Below are positions 6,056 through 12,960 of a stretch of 13,906 nt of DNA, piece after piece. Made by a program: the position numbers and the translations under genes. Position 1 is the first letter of the stretch. Each line of letters opens with the position of its first letter. This stretch comes from Oscillospiraceae bacterium (GTDB lineage Bacteria; Bacillota; Clostridia; Oscillospirales; Ruminococcaceae), in assembly GCA_017828835.1 (NCBI GenBank), contig JAGAEK010000056.1, positions 1 through 13,906 of the forward strand, written 5' to 3'. Under the pieces are notes generated by a model. The model worked only from the letters and a program-made list of their open reading frames with translations, searched no databases and had not been told where the DNA came from.

Positions 6056-6748
6056 ATGAGAGATTCTATTTATACTATACCTATAAGCGAAGTTTTCGAG
6101 CCGAAAACAGAATGTCCTATATGTCATTTGTTTCACATTCTTGAAGACAGATGCGTCGAATATATAACAGGCGCCGCAATGATGGAACCCGACGTCAGGA
6201 TCGAAACTAACCGCTCCGGATTTTGCTTCGATCACTATTCCATGATGTTGAAAAAACGCAACCGGCTTTCCGTCGCCCTTATCCTCGAAAGCCACCTTGA
6301 TCACATTTTCAGCGACGTACTCACAAAATCGGGTTTGTCTTCATTTGCAAAATCCAAAAGTCCGGCCGAAAAATCCTTGAAATCCTGCTACGTTTGCGAC
6401 ACCGTAAACTCAGTTATGGATTCAATGTTATCAAACACTTTCAAACTCTGGGAAAAAGAGCGCGATTTCCGCAAATTATATTCCGAACAAAAATATATTT
6501 GTATGCCCCACGCGGTCGAGCTCATAAACCGTGCTCAATCTCAAATCGGCAAAAAAAATATCCGCGAGTTCTGTGATACCACCCTTTCACTCTCGAGAAA
6601 CTATCTCGAATCGCTCAAATCCGACGTTACCTCATTCTGCCGCAGCTTCGATTACAGAAATGCAAACGAACCGCTGAACTCCCCGGAAATAAAAAATTCC
6701 GTGGAGCGTTCAGTTTCGTTTCTGACTTCTAAATATCCGTCGAAATAA
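6056..6748 (+). CDS. DUF6062 family protein with duplicated CxxC/CxxH modules
   Basis: A 230-residue soluble protein that I recognise as the DUF6062 family found in Clostridia; its function is unknown. Two similar halves are visible. The first has C20-x2-C23, then C57-x2-H60 in SGFCFDHY; the second has C111-x2-C114 (CYVC), then C149-x2-H152 in ICMPHAV. The spacing from CxxC to CxxH is 33 and 34 residues, which suggests an internal duplication with one metal site, probably zinc, in each half. No signal peptide or membrane segment is visible. The start has AAGGAGA (6044-6050) 5 bases upstream. It is transcribed divergently from ogg. No terminator follows it. A zinc-ribbon or redox role is inference only. 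Confidence 0.85.
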   Translation: MRDSIYTIPISEVFEPKTECPICHLFHILEDRCVEYITGAAMMEPDVRIETNRSGFCFDHYSMMLKKRNRLSVALILESHLDHIFSDVLTKSGLSSFAKSKSPAEKSLKSCYVCDTVNSVMDSMLSNTFKLWEKERDFRKLYSEQKYICMPHAVELINRAQSQIGKKNIREFCDTTLSLSRNYLESLKSDVTSFCRSFDYRNANEPLNSPEIKNSVERSVSFLTSKYPSK

Positions 6749-6911
6749 TTGCGTTTTTTGAAAATTTGTAAAGTTTATATTACTTTATGTTATCATCAAA
6801 AATTACCCCTAATACCCCCAAAAACGGTTTTTGACTTCATTTTTTGTTAAAATAAGCTTTATTTTACCCGTGTTTTAAACATTTTCAACATAGTTATCAA
6901 CATAATCTGCG
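6749..6911. other. AT-rich intergenic stretch with DnaA-box-like sites and an AT palindrome
   Basis: A non-coding stretch between the DUF6062 gene and the next promoter. It holds TTATCATCA (6790-6798), an 8-base-pair AT inverted repeat TAAAATAA/TTATTTTA (6848-6866), and two sites 12 bases apart, TTTTCAACA (6882-6890) and TTATCAACA (6894-6902), the second one mismatch from the DnaA-box consensus TTATCCACA. No good terminator for the upstream gene is present. Function is not established. Confidence 0.45.
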
Positions 6912-6939
6912 TTTTCACCGTGATTACAATGCGTATAAT
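6912..6939 (+). promoter_or_regulatory. Possible promoter of the small tail-anchored protein gene
   Basis: TTTTCA (6912-6917), a 16-base spacer and a perfect TATAAT (6934-6939). If real, transcription starts near 6946, after the first possible start codons of the downstream frame (GTG 6920, ATG 6929), which would exclude those starts and favour one near 6986-6998, where AAAGGTGG (6982-6989) lies. Confidence 0.45.
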
Positions 6940-6985
6940 TTCATTTTTCCCAATACTTTTTCGGTACATATTTTTAACGTCAAAG

Positions 6986-7261
6986 GTGGGATTTTTCACG
7001 GTAAGAGGTATAAACAAACGAATCATAGAAGTCAATATGCCGGACAACGACGTTTTCGATAAAGCGGTGTTTTTTGTCAAAGTTTCTCACCTCAACGAAG
7101 ATGAATCCACCCTTCGCAAAAATGCGGCCGACTATCTGTATAATATCTGTAAACTGCGCCGAAATCCTTTGATAAGGCTTTCAACTCTCCCTTATTTTTT
7201 AAAATTATTATCCGCCGCCGCGATCGGCGCCGCAATAACTTTATTAATAATTAAAATATGA
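6986..7261 (+). CDS. Small tail-anchored protein of unknown function
   Basis: I do not recognise this gene with confidence. About 87-91 residues: a compact soluble part (RGINKRIIEVNMPDNDVF and on), a helix-rich middle, and one C-terminal membrane segment (LLSAAAIGAAITLLIIKI) ending the protein, so it is probably a tail-anchored inner-membrane protein facing the cytoplasm. The frame stays open upstream to GTG 6920 and ATG 6929, but neither has a ribosome binding site and a likely -10 (6934-6939) overlaps them. The clear Shine-Dalgarno AAAGGTGG (6982-6989) contains the GTG at 6986 and lies 8 bases before an in-frame ACG at 6998. I give the GTG as a conventional start; the true start may be the ACG. 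It precedes rlmB, which has its own promoter. Confidence 0.6.
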   Translation: MGFFTVRGINKRIIEVNMPDNDVFDKAVFFVKVSHLNEDESTLRKNAADYLYNICKLRRNPLIRLSTLPYFLKLLSAAAIGAAITLLIIKI

Positions 7262-7301
7262 AAACAATATTTGGAATAATTATAAATTTTTATAAAATGT
7301 G

Positions 7302-7330
7302 TTTCATTTGTAAGCATCTCGTGGTATAAT
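7302..7330 (+). promoter_or_regulatory. Extended -10 promoter of rlmB
   Basis: A perfect TATAAT (7325-7330) preceded by TGG (extended -10), with the weak -35 TTTCAT (7302-7307) 17 bases upstream. Transcription would start near 7337, giving a leader of 20-30 bases. The extended -10 compensates for the poor -35. This promoter should drive rlmB and the following membrane protein gene. Confidence 0.65.
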
Positions 7331-7357
7331 CAAAATGTATAGTTATATTTTACCGAG

Positions 7358-8146
7358 GTGTCTTTTACGTACGATTCAAACAATGATCAAAACAGCAACG
7401 AAGAAAATCTCAAAAGCGAAATAATCGTCGGAAGAAATTCCGTGATCGCCGCTCTTTCTTCCCTTCAAAGAGATATTGAATGCATATATCTTCTCAAGGG
7501 TTCTGAACTGAGCAAAACCCCGGGGAAAATACTCGCCCTCGCAAAGCAGAAAGGTATCCCCGTAAAAGAAGCGGCACAAGGTAAATTCGACGCTCTCTGC
7601 CACGGCGAAAACCATCAGGGCGTTGCCGCCGTCGTATCCGCATATAAATATTCGTCGGTCGAAGATATTGTGGCAAAGTCGGATGAGAACGGTTCTTTTA
7701 TCATAATCTGCGACGGGATCGAAGATCCTCATAATCTCGGTGCGATAATCCGTACTGCGGAAGCTTCCGGCGTAAGCGGAGTCATAATTCCGAAACGCCG
7801 CAGCGCAGGTCTCTCTCCCGCCGTTTGCAAAGCATCGGCCGGAGCCGTTGAATTTATGCCCGTAGCACGCGTTACGAATATATCGAATTTAATAACCGAT
7901 CTTCAAAAACTCGGTTACTGGGTATATGCGGCAGACGTCGGAGGTACTCCCTGGAAAAAAGCCGACTACCGCGGAAAAGTTGCCGTAGTTATCGGTTCGG
8001 AAGGGTTCGGGATCAGCAGACTCGTCAAAGAGCATTGCGACGCCGTAGTTTCGATACCGATGTTCGGACAAACCAATTCGCTTAACGCTTCGGTTGCCGC
8101 CGCTATTATTATGTATGAAGCTTCAAGCCAACGAAATAACATTTAA
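7358..8146 (+). CDS. rlmB: 23S rRNA (guanosine-2'-O-)-methyltransferase, SpoU/TrmH family
   Basis: SAM-dependent 2'-O-methyltransferase of the SPOUT (TrmH/SpoU) class, most like RlmB, which methylates G2251 of 23S rRNA. With the GTG start it has 262 residues. A polar leader (1-20) precedes the L30e-like substrate-binding domain, with VGRNSVIAAL (24-33) and the NHQGVAAVV segment (85-93). The trefoil-knot catalytic domain has motif 1 DGIEDPHNLGAIIRTAE (119-135, R132), motif 2 VIGSEGFGIS (211-220, E215) and motif 3 IPMFGQTNSLNASVAAAI (233-250). All three are intact. The GTG at 7358 lies inside the Shine-Dalgarno GAGGTG (7355-7360), with no other binding site upstream; an in-frame ACG at 7367 is spaced ideally. 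Assignment to RlmB rather than another SpoU member is likely but not certain. The next gene starts 17 bases downstream in the same transcript. Confidence 0.9.
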   Translation: MSFTYDSNNDQNSNEENLKSEIIVGRNSVIAALSSLQRDIECIYLLKGSELSKTPGKILALAKQKGIPVKEAAQGKFDALCHGENHQGVAAVVSAYKYSSVEDIVAKSDENGSFIIICDGIEDPHNLGAIIRTAEASGVSGVIIPKRRSAGLSPAVCKASAGAVEFMPVARVTNISNLITDLQKLGYWVYAADVGGTPWKKADYRGKVAVVIGSEGFGISRLVKEHCDAVVSIPMFGQTNSLNASVAAAIIMYEASSQRNNI

Positions 8147-8163
8147 CTCGGAGGAATTTTATA

Positions 8164-10644
8164 ATGAATAATAATTACGAGCTTGACGATATCTTAAACG
8201 AAATAAAAAAGAAAAAACAAGAACGCGCTACATATCAAAATTCCGCTGAAAATACCTCTGTTCCCGAAAAAACTACCACTCCGGAACAGCAAAATACTCC
8301 TCAAAAGCAACCGAAATCGTCGGAATCAATCCTTGCCGCGTCTTTATCGGAAGACTCCTCTTTTAACTACGAGCAGTTTTTCGTGAATAAATCAAACGCA
8401 AAAAACATCACCCAAAAACAGTCTCCGGATACAGAAAAAAATCCGGTTTTGAAAGAAGAAAACCTACCGGAACTCGATAAGGTCGACGACGCTACAAAAC
8501 AAGTTCCGGATCTGCAAATTAACAATAACTCCGACGCTCCGGTCTCGGAAAACACCGTCAAATATTTCACTCCTGACGTTAAAGACGATGCCAAAAAAGA
8601 CCTTTCCGAAGACAGAAGAATTAAAATCGACGATACTCTCCATGAGTATTTCACCTCTTCAAATCCTACTATAAAAATCGACAACACTCAGATAATTCAA
8701 AAAAAATCCTCCGTTCAAAGAGTATCTTCTCCAACCCGCCATATCGATCTTTCAAATCATACCGATCTGAAAAAATCTCAAAACGCAAAAAATAATTCCT
8801 CCGTTTCCGGTAATACGATCCTGATGGATGAAAATCTGCAAAATATATCCTCCTCTTCGAAAAAAGAACAGGTCGTTTTCGCTCCGATAATAGATTCAGA
8901 TGAAGAGGCTTTCGATGCAACGGAATATTCTTCACCCTCACAAAAAGACAATATCCTGAAAGAGCTCGAGGAACATCATGTCTCGGCGATCGCAAAAGTC
9001 TGGATCACCGCATTGCTTTTTTCGATTTCTATGTACCTTGCGATCTCGGCAAACCTTTCGATCGGTCTGCCGTCGATAGTATCCTTTGAACAAAATCCCG
9101 CTGCGTTTATAATTATAAACGTTATTCTGCTTTGTATATCGATCCTCGTTTGCAACTCGACGATCGGCGGCGGGCTTATCTCGCTTTTGAAAATGCGTGC
9201 GGACTCCGATTCTCTGCCTGCTTGCTCCGCTCTTGCTTCCCTTATCCACGGCATCGCGCTGGCATTTTCTTCATCAAACGCCACCGCTCCTCAAAATTTA
9301 TATTTTTCGGTCGGTATACTCGCTTTGATGTTCAACGCCATCGGCAAACTCTCGATGGAAAGCCGTACTTTGAAAAATTTCAAATTCATGATAGAGGAAA
9401 ATCCATCGTATTCTCTTGCCTGTGTTGAAGACAAAAACGTTGCAAAAAATCTTTCAGGTAAAAACGATTCTGAAAATTATAACGTAGCATACTGTTCAAA
9501 ATCGGAATTTTTCTCAAACTTTATCGGTATTTCTTACGGCGCGGATCTTTCCGATTCGATCTGCCGCTCCGTTTCACCTATAATAATTTTCTCTTCTTTG
9601 TTTATTTCGATATTGACATTTTTGATATCCAAAAACATTTTCGCGGCTTTCACCTGTCTTTCCGCTCTGCTTGCGGCAACGACGCCGTTCACCTCTTCAA
9701 TCGCGGCAAACCTCCCGTTTTCTTCCGCCGATAACACCCTGCGCTCCTACGGTGCGTCCCTGAACGGTCCCGAAGCTGTTGATACCTTTGACGCAGTCGA
9801 TTCTGTCGCTCTGGACGTATCCGATATATTCAATAAAGAAAGCGTAATACTTCACAATATCAAAACTTTTTCAAAGGTTCGTATCGATGATGCGATACTT
9901 GACGCTGCAAGCGTTATATCTCACGTTAAAGGCTCTCTTTACGGCGTGTTCGACAACATTATCGCAGGAAACAAAGCCATCTTAAAAGACGTTGACAGCG
10001 TCGTATACGAGGATGGCATGGGGATCTCAGCCTGGGTCGATTCAAAAAGAGTACTCATCGGAAACCGTTCGCTTATGATAAATCACGGTATTGACGTTCC
10101 GTCGGAAGATTTTGAAGCAAAAAATATCGCTGAAAGCCAAAACGCCTTATACCTTTCAAATTCCGGAGAACTTACCGCGATGTTCATACTTGAATATCAG
10201 TCTACGCCGGAATCCAAAGATGCTTTCGATCATTTCAGAAAAAACAATCTCGGCGTCATTATTAACTCGACCGACCCGAACGTTACACCGGAACTTATTT
10301 CGAGACTGTTCGATTTTCCTGAAGATATGATAACGGTCATACCTTCGAAAATTCAGCGTGATTACAATAATCTCACCAAAACAAAAAAGACCGCAAAAGC
10401 GTTATCTCTTTATAACTGCTCTGTTTTTCTGACTTCAAAACTCATCGATTTTTCCGTTAAAATAAAAAAGAAAACATCAGCGTTGATCTTCATGCAGATA
10501 ATTTCCGCGGTCATTGCCTGTGCGTTTATCACGTTTTTCTCTTTCAGCGGCAATATTTTAAATATCGGATACCAGCTGATAATCATCTACCAGCTGTTCT
10601 GGACCTTCTGCTCGATTCTTATTTCCGTGATCGGATGGAAATAG
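8164..10644 (+). CDS. Degenerate P-type ATPase-like membrane protein with a disordered N-terminus
   Basis: An 826-residue protein. Residues 1-270 are Ser/Asn/Lys/Asp-rich and look disordered, opening with the short conserved-looking LDDILNEIKKKK. Membrane segments at about 276-297, 313-333, 352-370, 377-396, 470-488, 491-516, 771-793 and 800-823 follow the 4+2+2 layout of heavy-metal P-type ATPases. The N-domain signature YEDGMGISAWVDSKRVLIGNR (615-635) is typical of that family. Catalytic parts are gone: the TGE actuator motif is absent from a shortened loop (397-469), the metal-binding CPC in the sixth segment reads TTP (506-508), the DKTGTLT motif reads DVSDIFN (551-557), keeping only the aspartate D551, and no GDGxND loop exists. 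Active transport is therefore unlikely; a scaffold or regulatory role is possible. GGAGGA (8150-8155) supports the start. It is co-transcribed with rlmB and ends at a terminator. Confidence 0.8.
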   Translation: MNNNYELDDILNEIKKKKQERATYQNSAENTSVPEKTTTPEQQNTPQKQPKSSESILAASLSEDSSFNYEQFFVNKSNAKNITQKQSPDTEKNPVLKEENLPELDKVDDATKQVPDLQINNNSDAPVSENTVKYFTPDVKDDAKKDLSEDRRIKIDDTLHEYFTSSNPTIKIDNTQIIQKKSSVQRVSSPTRHIDLSNHTDLKKSQNAKNNSSVSGNTILMDENLQNISSSSKKEQVVFAPIIDSDEEAFDATEYSSPSQKDNILKELEEHHVSAIAKVWITALLFSISMYLAISANLSIGLPSIVSFEQNPAAFIIINVILLCISILVCNSTIGGGLISLLKMRADSDSLPACSALASLIHGIALAFSSSNATAPQNLYFSVGILALMFNAIGKLSMESRTLKNFKFMIEENPSYSLACVEDKNVAKNLSGKNDSENYNVAYCSKSEFFSNFIGISYGADLSDSICRSVSPIIIFSSLFISILTFLISKNIFAAFTCLSALLAATTPFTSSIAANLPFSSADNTLRSYGASLNGPEAVDTFDAVDSVALDVSDIFNKESVILHNIKTFSKVRIDDAILDAASVISHVKGSLYGVFDNIIAGNKAILKDVDSVVYEDGMGISAWVDSKRVLIGNRSLMINHGIDVPSEDFEAKNIAESQNALYLSNSGELTAMFILEYQSTPESKDAFDHFRKNNLGVIINSTDPNVTPELISRLFDFPEDMITVIPSKIQRDYNNLTKTKKTAKALSLYNCSVFLTSKLIDFSVKIKKKTSALIFMQIISAVIACAFITFFSFSGNILNIGYQLIIIYQLFWTFCSILISVIGWK

Positions 10645-10678
10645 TCAATAAAATTCGGTATTCTTATGCAAATTGCAC

Positions 10679-10721
10679 AATAGACCTGACGATTATTCTG
10701 CGTCGGGTCTATTCCTTTTTT
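10679..10721 (+). terminator. Intrinsic terminator after the pseudo-ATPase gene
   Basis: A 13-base-pair stem (10679-10691 with 10701-10713, one G-U pair) with a nine-base loop and the T-rich tail CCTTTTTT (10714-10721). It ends the rlmB transcript and directly abuts the -35 box of the next promoter. Confidence 0.88.
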
Positions 10722-10722
10722 C

Positions 10723-10750
10723 TTGACTAATTACTTGCTTTTGTTATAAA
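10723..10750 (+). promoter_or_regulatory. Promoter of the EF-G2-like gene
   Basis: TTGACT (10723-10728), a 16-base spacer and TATAAA (10745-10750), or TAAAAT (10747-10752) with an 18-base spacer. A start near 10757 gives a leader of about 67 bases with AAAGGAG (10808-10814). Nothing else recognisable lies in this leader. Confidence 0.65.
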
Positions 10751-10823
10751 ATATATATTAAGGTGTATTTTTAGTCACTATACTGTCTATTAACGATCAC
10801 AGACACGAAAGGAGAGAACTGAT

Positions 10824-12902
10824 TTGAAACAGTTTAAATCAGACAAAATTAAAAACGTTGCGTTGGCAGGCCACGGTGGCGGCGGTAAAACTTCCTTAGC
10901 TGAAGCTATGTTGTTTATCGCCGGTGCTTCTGACCGCCTCGGAAAGGTATCCGATGGAAATACAATTTGCGATTTTGACGCAGAGGAAATAAAGAGAAAA
11001 GCATCCGTCAGCTTATCCATTGCTCCTTTTATATGGAAGGATACTAAAATCAATCTTTTGGACACTCCGGGATTATTCGACTTCGCCGCCGGATTCTATG
11101 AGGGAATGAGAGCGGCCGAGACCGTACTTATACCCGTTTCGGCAAGATCAGGCGTAGCTTTCGGAGCTGAGAAAGCTTATAAGCTCGCGCGCAAAACAAA
11201 TAAGAACAAAATCTTTTTCGTAAACAAGCTCGATTCCGACAATGCAGATTTCTTCAAAGTATTGAATCAATTGAGATCTGTTTTCGGATCGTCCGTTTGT
11301 CCTCTTGTCGTTCCGTATATTGAAAATGAAAAAGTGTCTTGCTACATAGACCTTCTTGAAATGCAAGCTTATAAATATAACAACGGAAAAGCTCAGAAAA
11401 TCGACATACCCGCAGCCGCTTCCGATATTATCGAGACTGCTCTTTCAGATTTGAATGAAGCTGTTGCCGAAACGGACGAAGCTCTTATGGATAAGTTTTT
11501 CTCTGGCGAACCGTTTACTAAAGAAGAACTTCTTCAAGGCGTATCAAACGGCATAAAAGCAAACACGCTGGCTCCCGTTTTCTGCGGTTCGGCTTTGAAC
11601 CTTGAGGGTATTGATCTGTTAATGAACGCGATCGTCTCGACAATCCCCTCCGCCGCGGAACACGCCGGTGAGATCGCAGTCGATCAAAGCGGCAACAACG
11701 TTGAGATCAAGTGCAATGAAAACGATCCTCTTGCCGCTTTCATATTCAAGACCGTCGCCGACCCGTTCGTCGGAAAACTGTCTTACTTCAAAGTCGTTTC
11801 CGGTAAACTCACTTCCGACTTGTCTCCGATAAATTCAAGGACCGAGCAGCCGGAACGTCTCGGTAAAATACTGTTCGTAAAAGGCAAGAAACAAGAAGAT
11901 TCCGACTGTATCGTCGCCGGAGATATCGGCGCCGTTTCAAAGCTTTCTGAAGCCGCTACCGGTGACTCCTTCTGCGATCCTAAACGTGTCGTATCATTCA
12001 AAACGATCGACTTCCCGAAGCCCTGCCTCTCCATGGCGGTCACTTCCAAATCAAAGGGTGACGAGGGCAAGATCTCGCAGGGTATGCGCAGGATCATGGA
12101 CGAAGACCTCACCGTAAACTTCGAGACCAATCCCGAAACGAAACAGCAGATACTGTCCGGACTCGGCGAACAGCATCTCGACGTAGTATGCAGCAAGATG
12201 AAAAACAAGTTCGGCGCGGAAATACAACTTGCAACGCCGAGAGTCGCATACCGCGAAACTATCCGCAAAAAAGTCAAGGTACAGGGCAGACATAAAAAGC
12301 AATCCGGCGGAAGCGGCCAGTTCGGTGACGTTTGGATAGAATTTGAACCCTGCGATACTGAGGATATGGTATTTGAAGAAAAAGTTTTCGGCGGATCCGT
12401 TCCCAAGAACTTCTTCCCCGCAGTCGAAAAAGGATTGCGTGAAGCGATACAAAGCGGCGTTCTCGCCGGTTACCCGATGGTCGGCCTCAAAGCAACGCTC
12501 GTCGACGGTTCCTACCACCCCGTCGATTCAAACGAGCAATCCTTCAGAATGGCCGCCCACCTCGCATACAAAGCAGGTATCCCGCAGGCTTCTCCGACAC
12601 TTCTCGAACCCATCGGCTCTCTTAAAGCCGTCATTCCCGACGCCAACACCGGAGACGTTATGGGCGATCTGAACAAACGCCGCGGAAGAGTTTTGGGTAT
12701 GAATCAGTCCGACGAAGAAGGTTCTACCGAGATCGAGGCGGAAGTACCGATGAGCGAGATGCACGATTTCGCGACCGCTCTCCGTTCAATAACCCAGGGA
12801 CGCGGAAGATTCGAATTCAACTTCGTCCGCTACGAAATGCTGCCGTCAATGCTCGAAGCTTCGGTGATCGAAGCCGCAAAAGCATTAAAGACCGACGAAT
12901 AA
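10824..12902 (+). CDS. EF-G-like translation GTPase, EF-G2 class
   Basis: A 692-residue paralogue of elongation factor G with all five domains. The G domain has P-loop GHGGGGKT (16-23), where canonical EF-G has GHIDAGKT, switch I with DFDAEEIKRKAS (50-61), G3 DTPGLFDF (80-87), G4 NKLD (134-137) and G5 CGSAL (254-258). Domain II covers about 300-385, III about 395-470, IV from about 470 with the SGGSGQFGDVWIEFEP block, and V from about 595 with LEPIGSLKAVIPDANTGDVM. The HGGGGKT P-loop and loss of the switch II histidine (DTPGHVDF in EF-G; leucine L84 here) mark it as an EF-G2-class protein, not the main translocase FusA, so GTP hydrolysis on the ribosome is probably slow or changed. The start is TTG, 9 bases after AAAGGAG (10808-10814); no ATG lies nearby. 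Monocistronic, with its own promoter and terminator. Confidence 0.93.
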   Translation: MKQFKSDKIKNVALAGHGGGGKTSLAEAMLFIAGASDRLGKVSDGNTICDFDAEEIKRKASVSLSIAPFIWKDTKINLLDTPGLFDFAAGFYEGMRAAETVLIPVSARSGVAFGAEKAYKLARKTNKNKIFFVNKLDSDNADFFKVLNQLRSVFGSSVCPLVVPYIENEKVSCYIDLLEMQAYKYNNGKAQKIDIPAAASDIIETALSDLNEAVAETDEALMDKFFSGEPFTKEELLQGVSNGIKANTLAPVFCGSALNLEGIDLLMNAIVSTIPSAAEHAGEIAVDQSGNNVEIKCNENDPLAAFIFKTVADPFVGKLSYFKVVSGKLTSDLSPINSRTEQPERLGKILFVKGKKQEDSDCIVAGDIGAVSKLSEAATGDSFCDPKRVVSFKTIDFPKPCLSMAVTSKSKGDEGKISQGMRRIMDEDLTVNFETNPETKQQILSGLGEQHLDVVCSKMKNKFGAEIQLATPRVAYRETIRKKVKVQGRHKKQSGGSGQFGDVWIEFEPCDTEDMVFEEKVFGGSVPKNFFPAVEKGLREAIQSGVLAGYPMVGLKATLVDGSYHPVDSNEQSFRMAAHLAYKAGIPQASPTLLEPIGSLKAVIPDANTGDVMGDLNKRRGRVLGMNQSDEEGSTEIEAEVPMSEMHDFATALRSITQGRGRFEFNFVRYEMLPSMLEASVIEAAKALKTDE

Positions 12903-12911
12903 TCATAACAC

Positions 12912-12952
12912 AAAAAAGGTGTACTCTCGTTTTGAGAGTACACCTTTTTTTT
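12912..12952. terminator. Bidirectional intrinsic terminator
   Basis: A perfect 17-base-pair stem (12912-12928 with 12934-12950) around the five-base loop GTTTT. It is flanked by A-tracts on the left and T-tracts on the right, so it can end transcripts from both the EF-G2-like gene on the plus strand and the convergent gene on the minus strand. Confidence 0.93.
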
Positions 12953-12960
12953 GATTTGTC

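Noticed and set aside
5957..6304. Open frame extending ogg upstream by 116 residues
   Set aside because: A near-perfect Shine-Dalgarno (5961-5969) precedes the ATG at 5956, the extension overlaps the divergent DUF6062 gene antisense, and the extra residues do not look like the OGG family.
6804..6819. C-rich double tract (G-rich on the minus strand) as a G-quadruplex
   Set aside because: Only two runs are present; four are needed for an intramolecular quadruplex.
6749..6985. Chromosomal replication origin
   Set aside because: Only two or three DnaA-box-like sites and no dnaA, dnaN, gyrB or rpmH nearby.
6920..6985. Upstream starts (GTG 6920, ATG 6929) for the small tail-anchored protein
   Set aside because: No ribosome binding site precedes them, and a perfect TATAAT (6934-6939) suggests transcription begins after them; a longer form cannot be fully excluded.
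8367..9284. Antisense open frames opposite the N-terminal half of the pseudo-ATPase gene
   Set aside because: They arise from the low-complexity coding sequence on the plus strand and show no start signals or family features.
11783..12518. Long antisense open frames inside the EF-G2-like gene
   Set aside because: No ribosome binding sites or recognisable domains; they are by-products of codon usage in a well-supported gene on the other strand.
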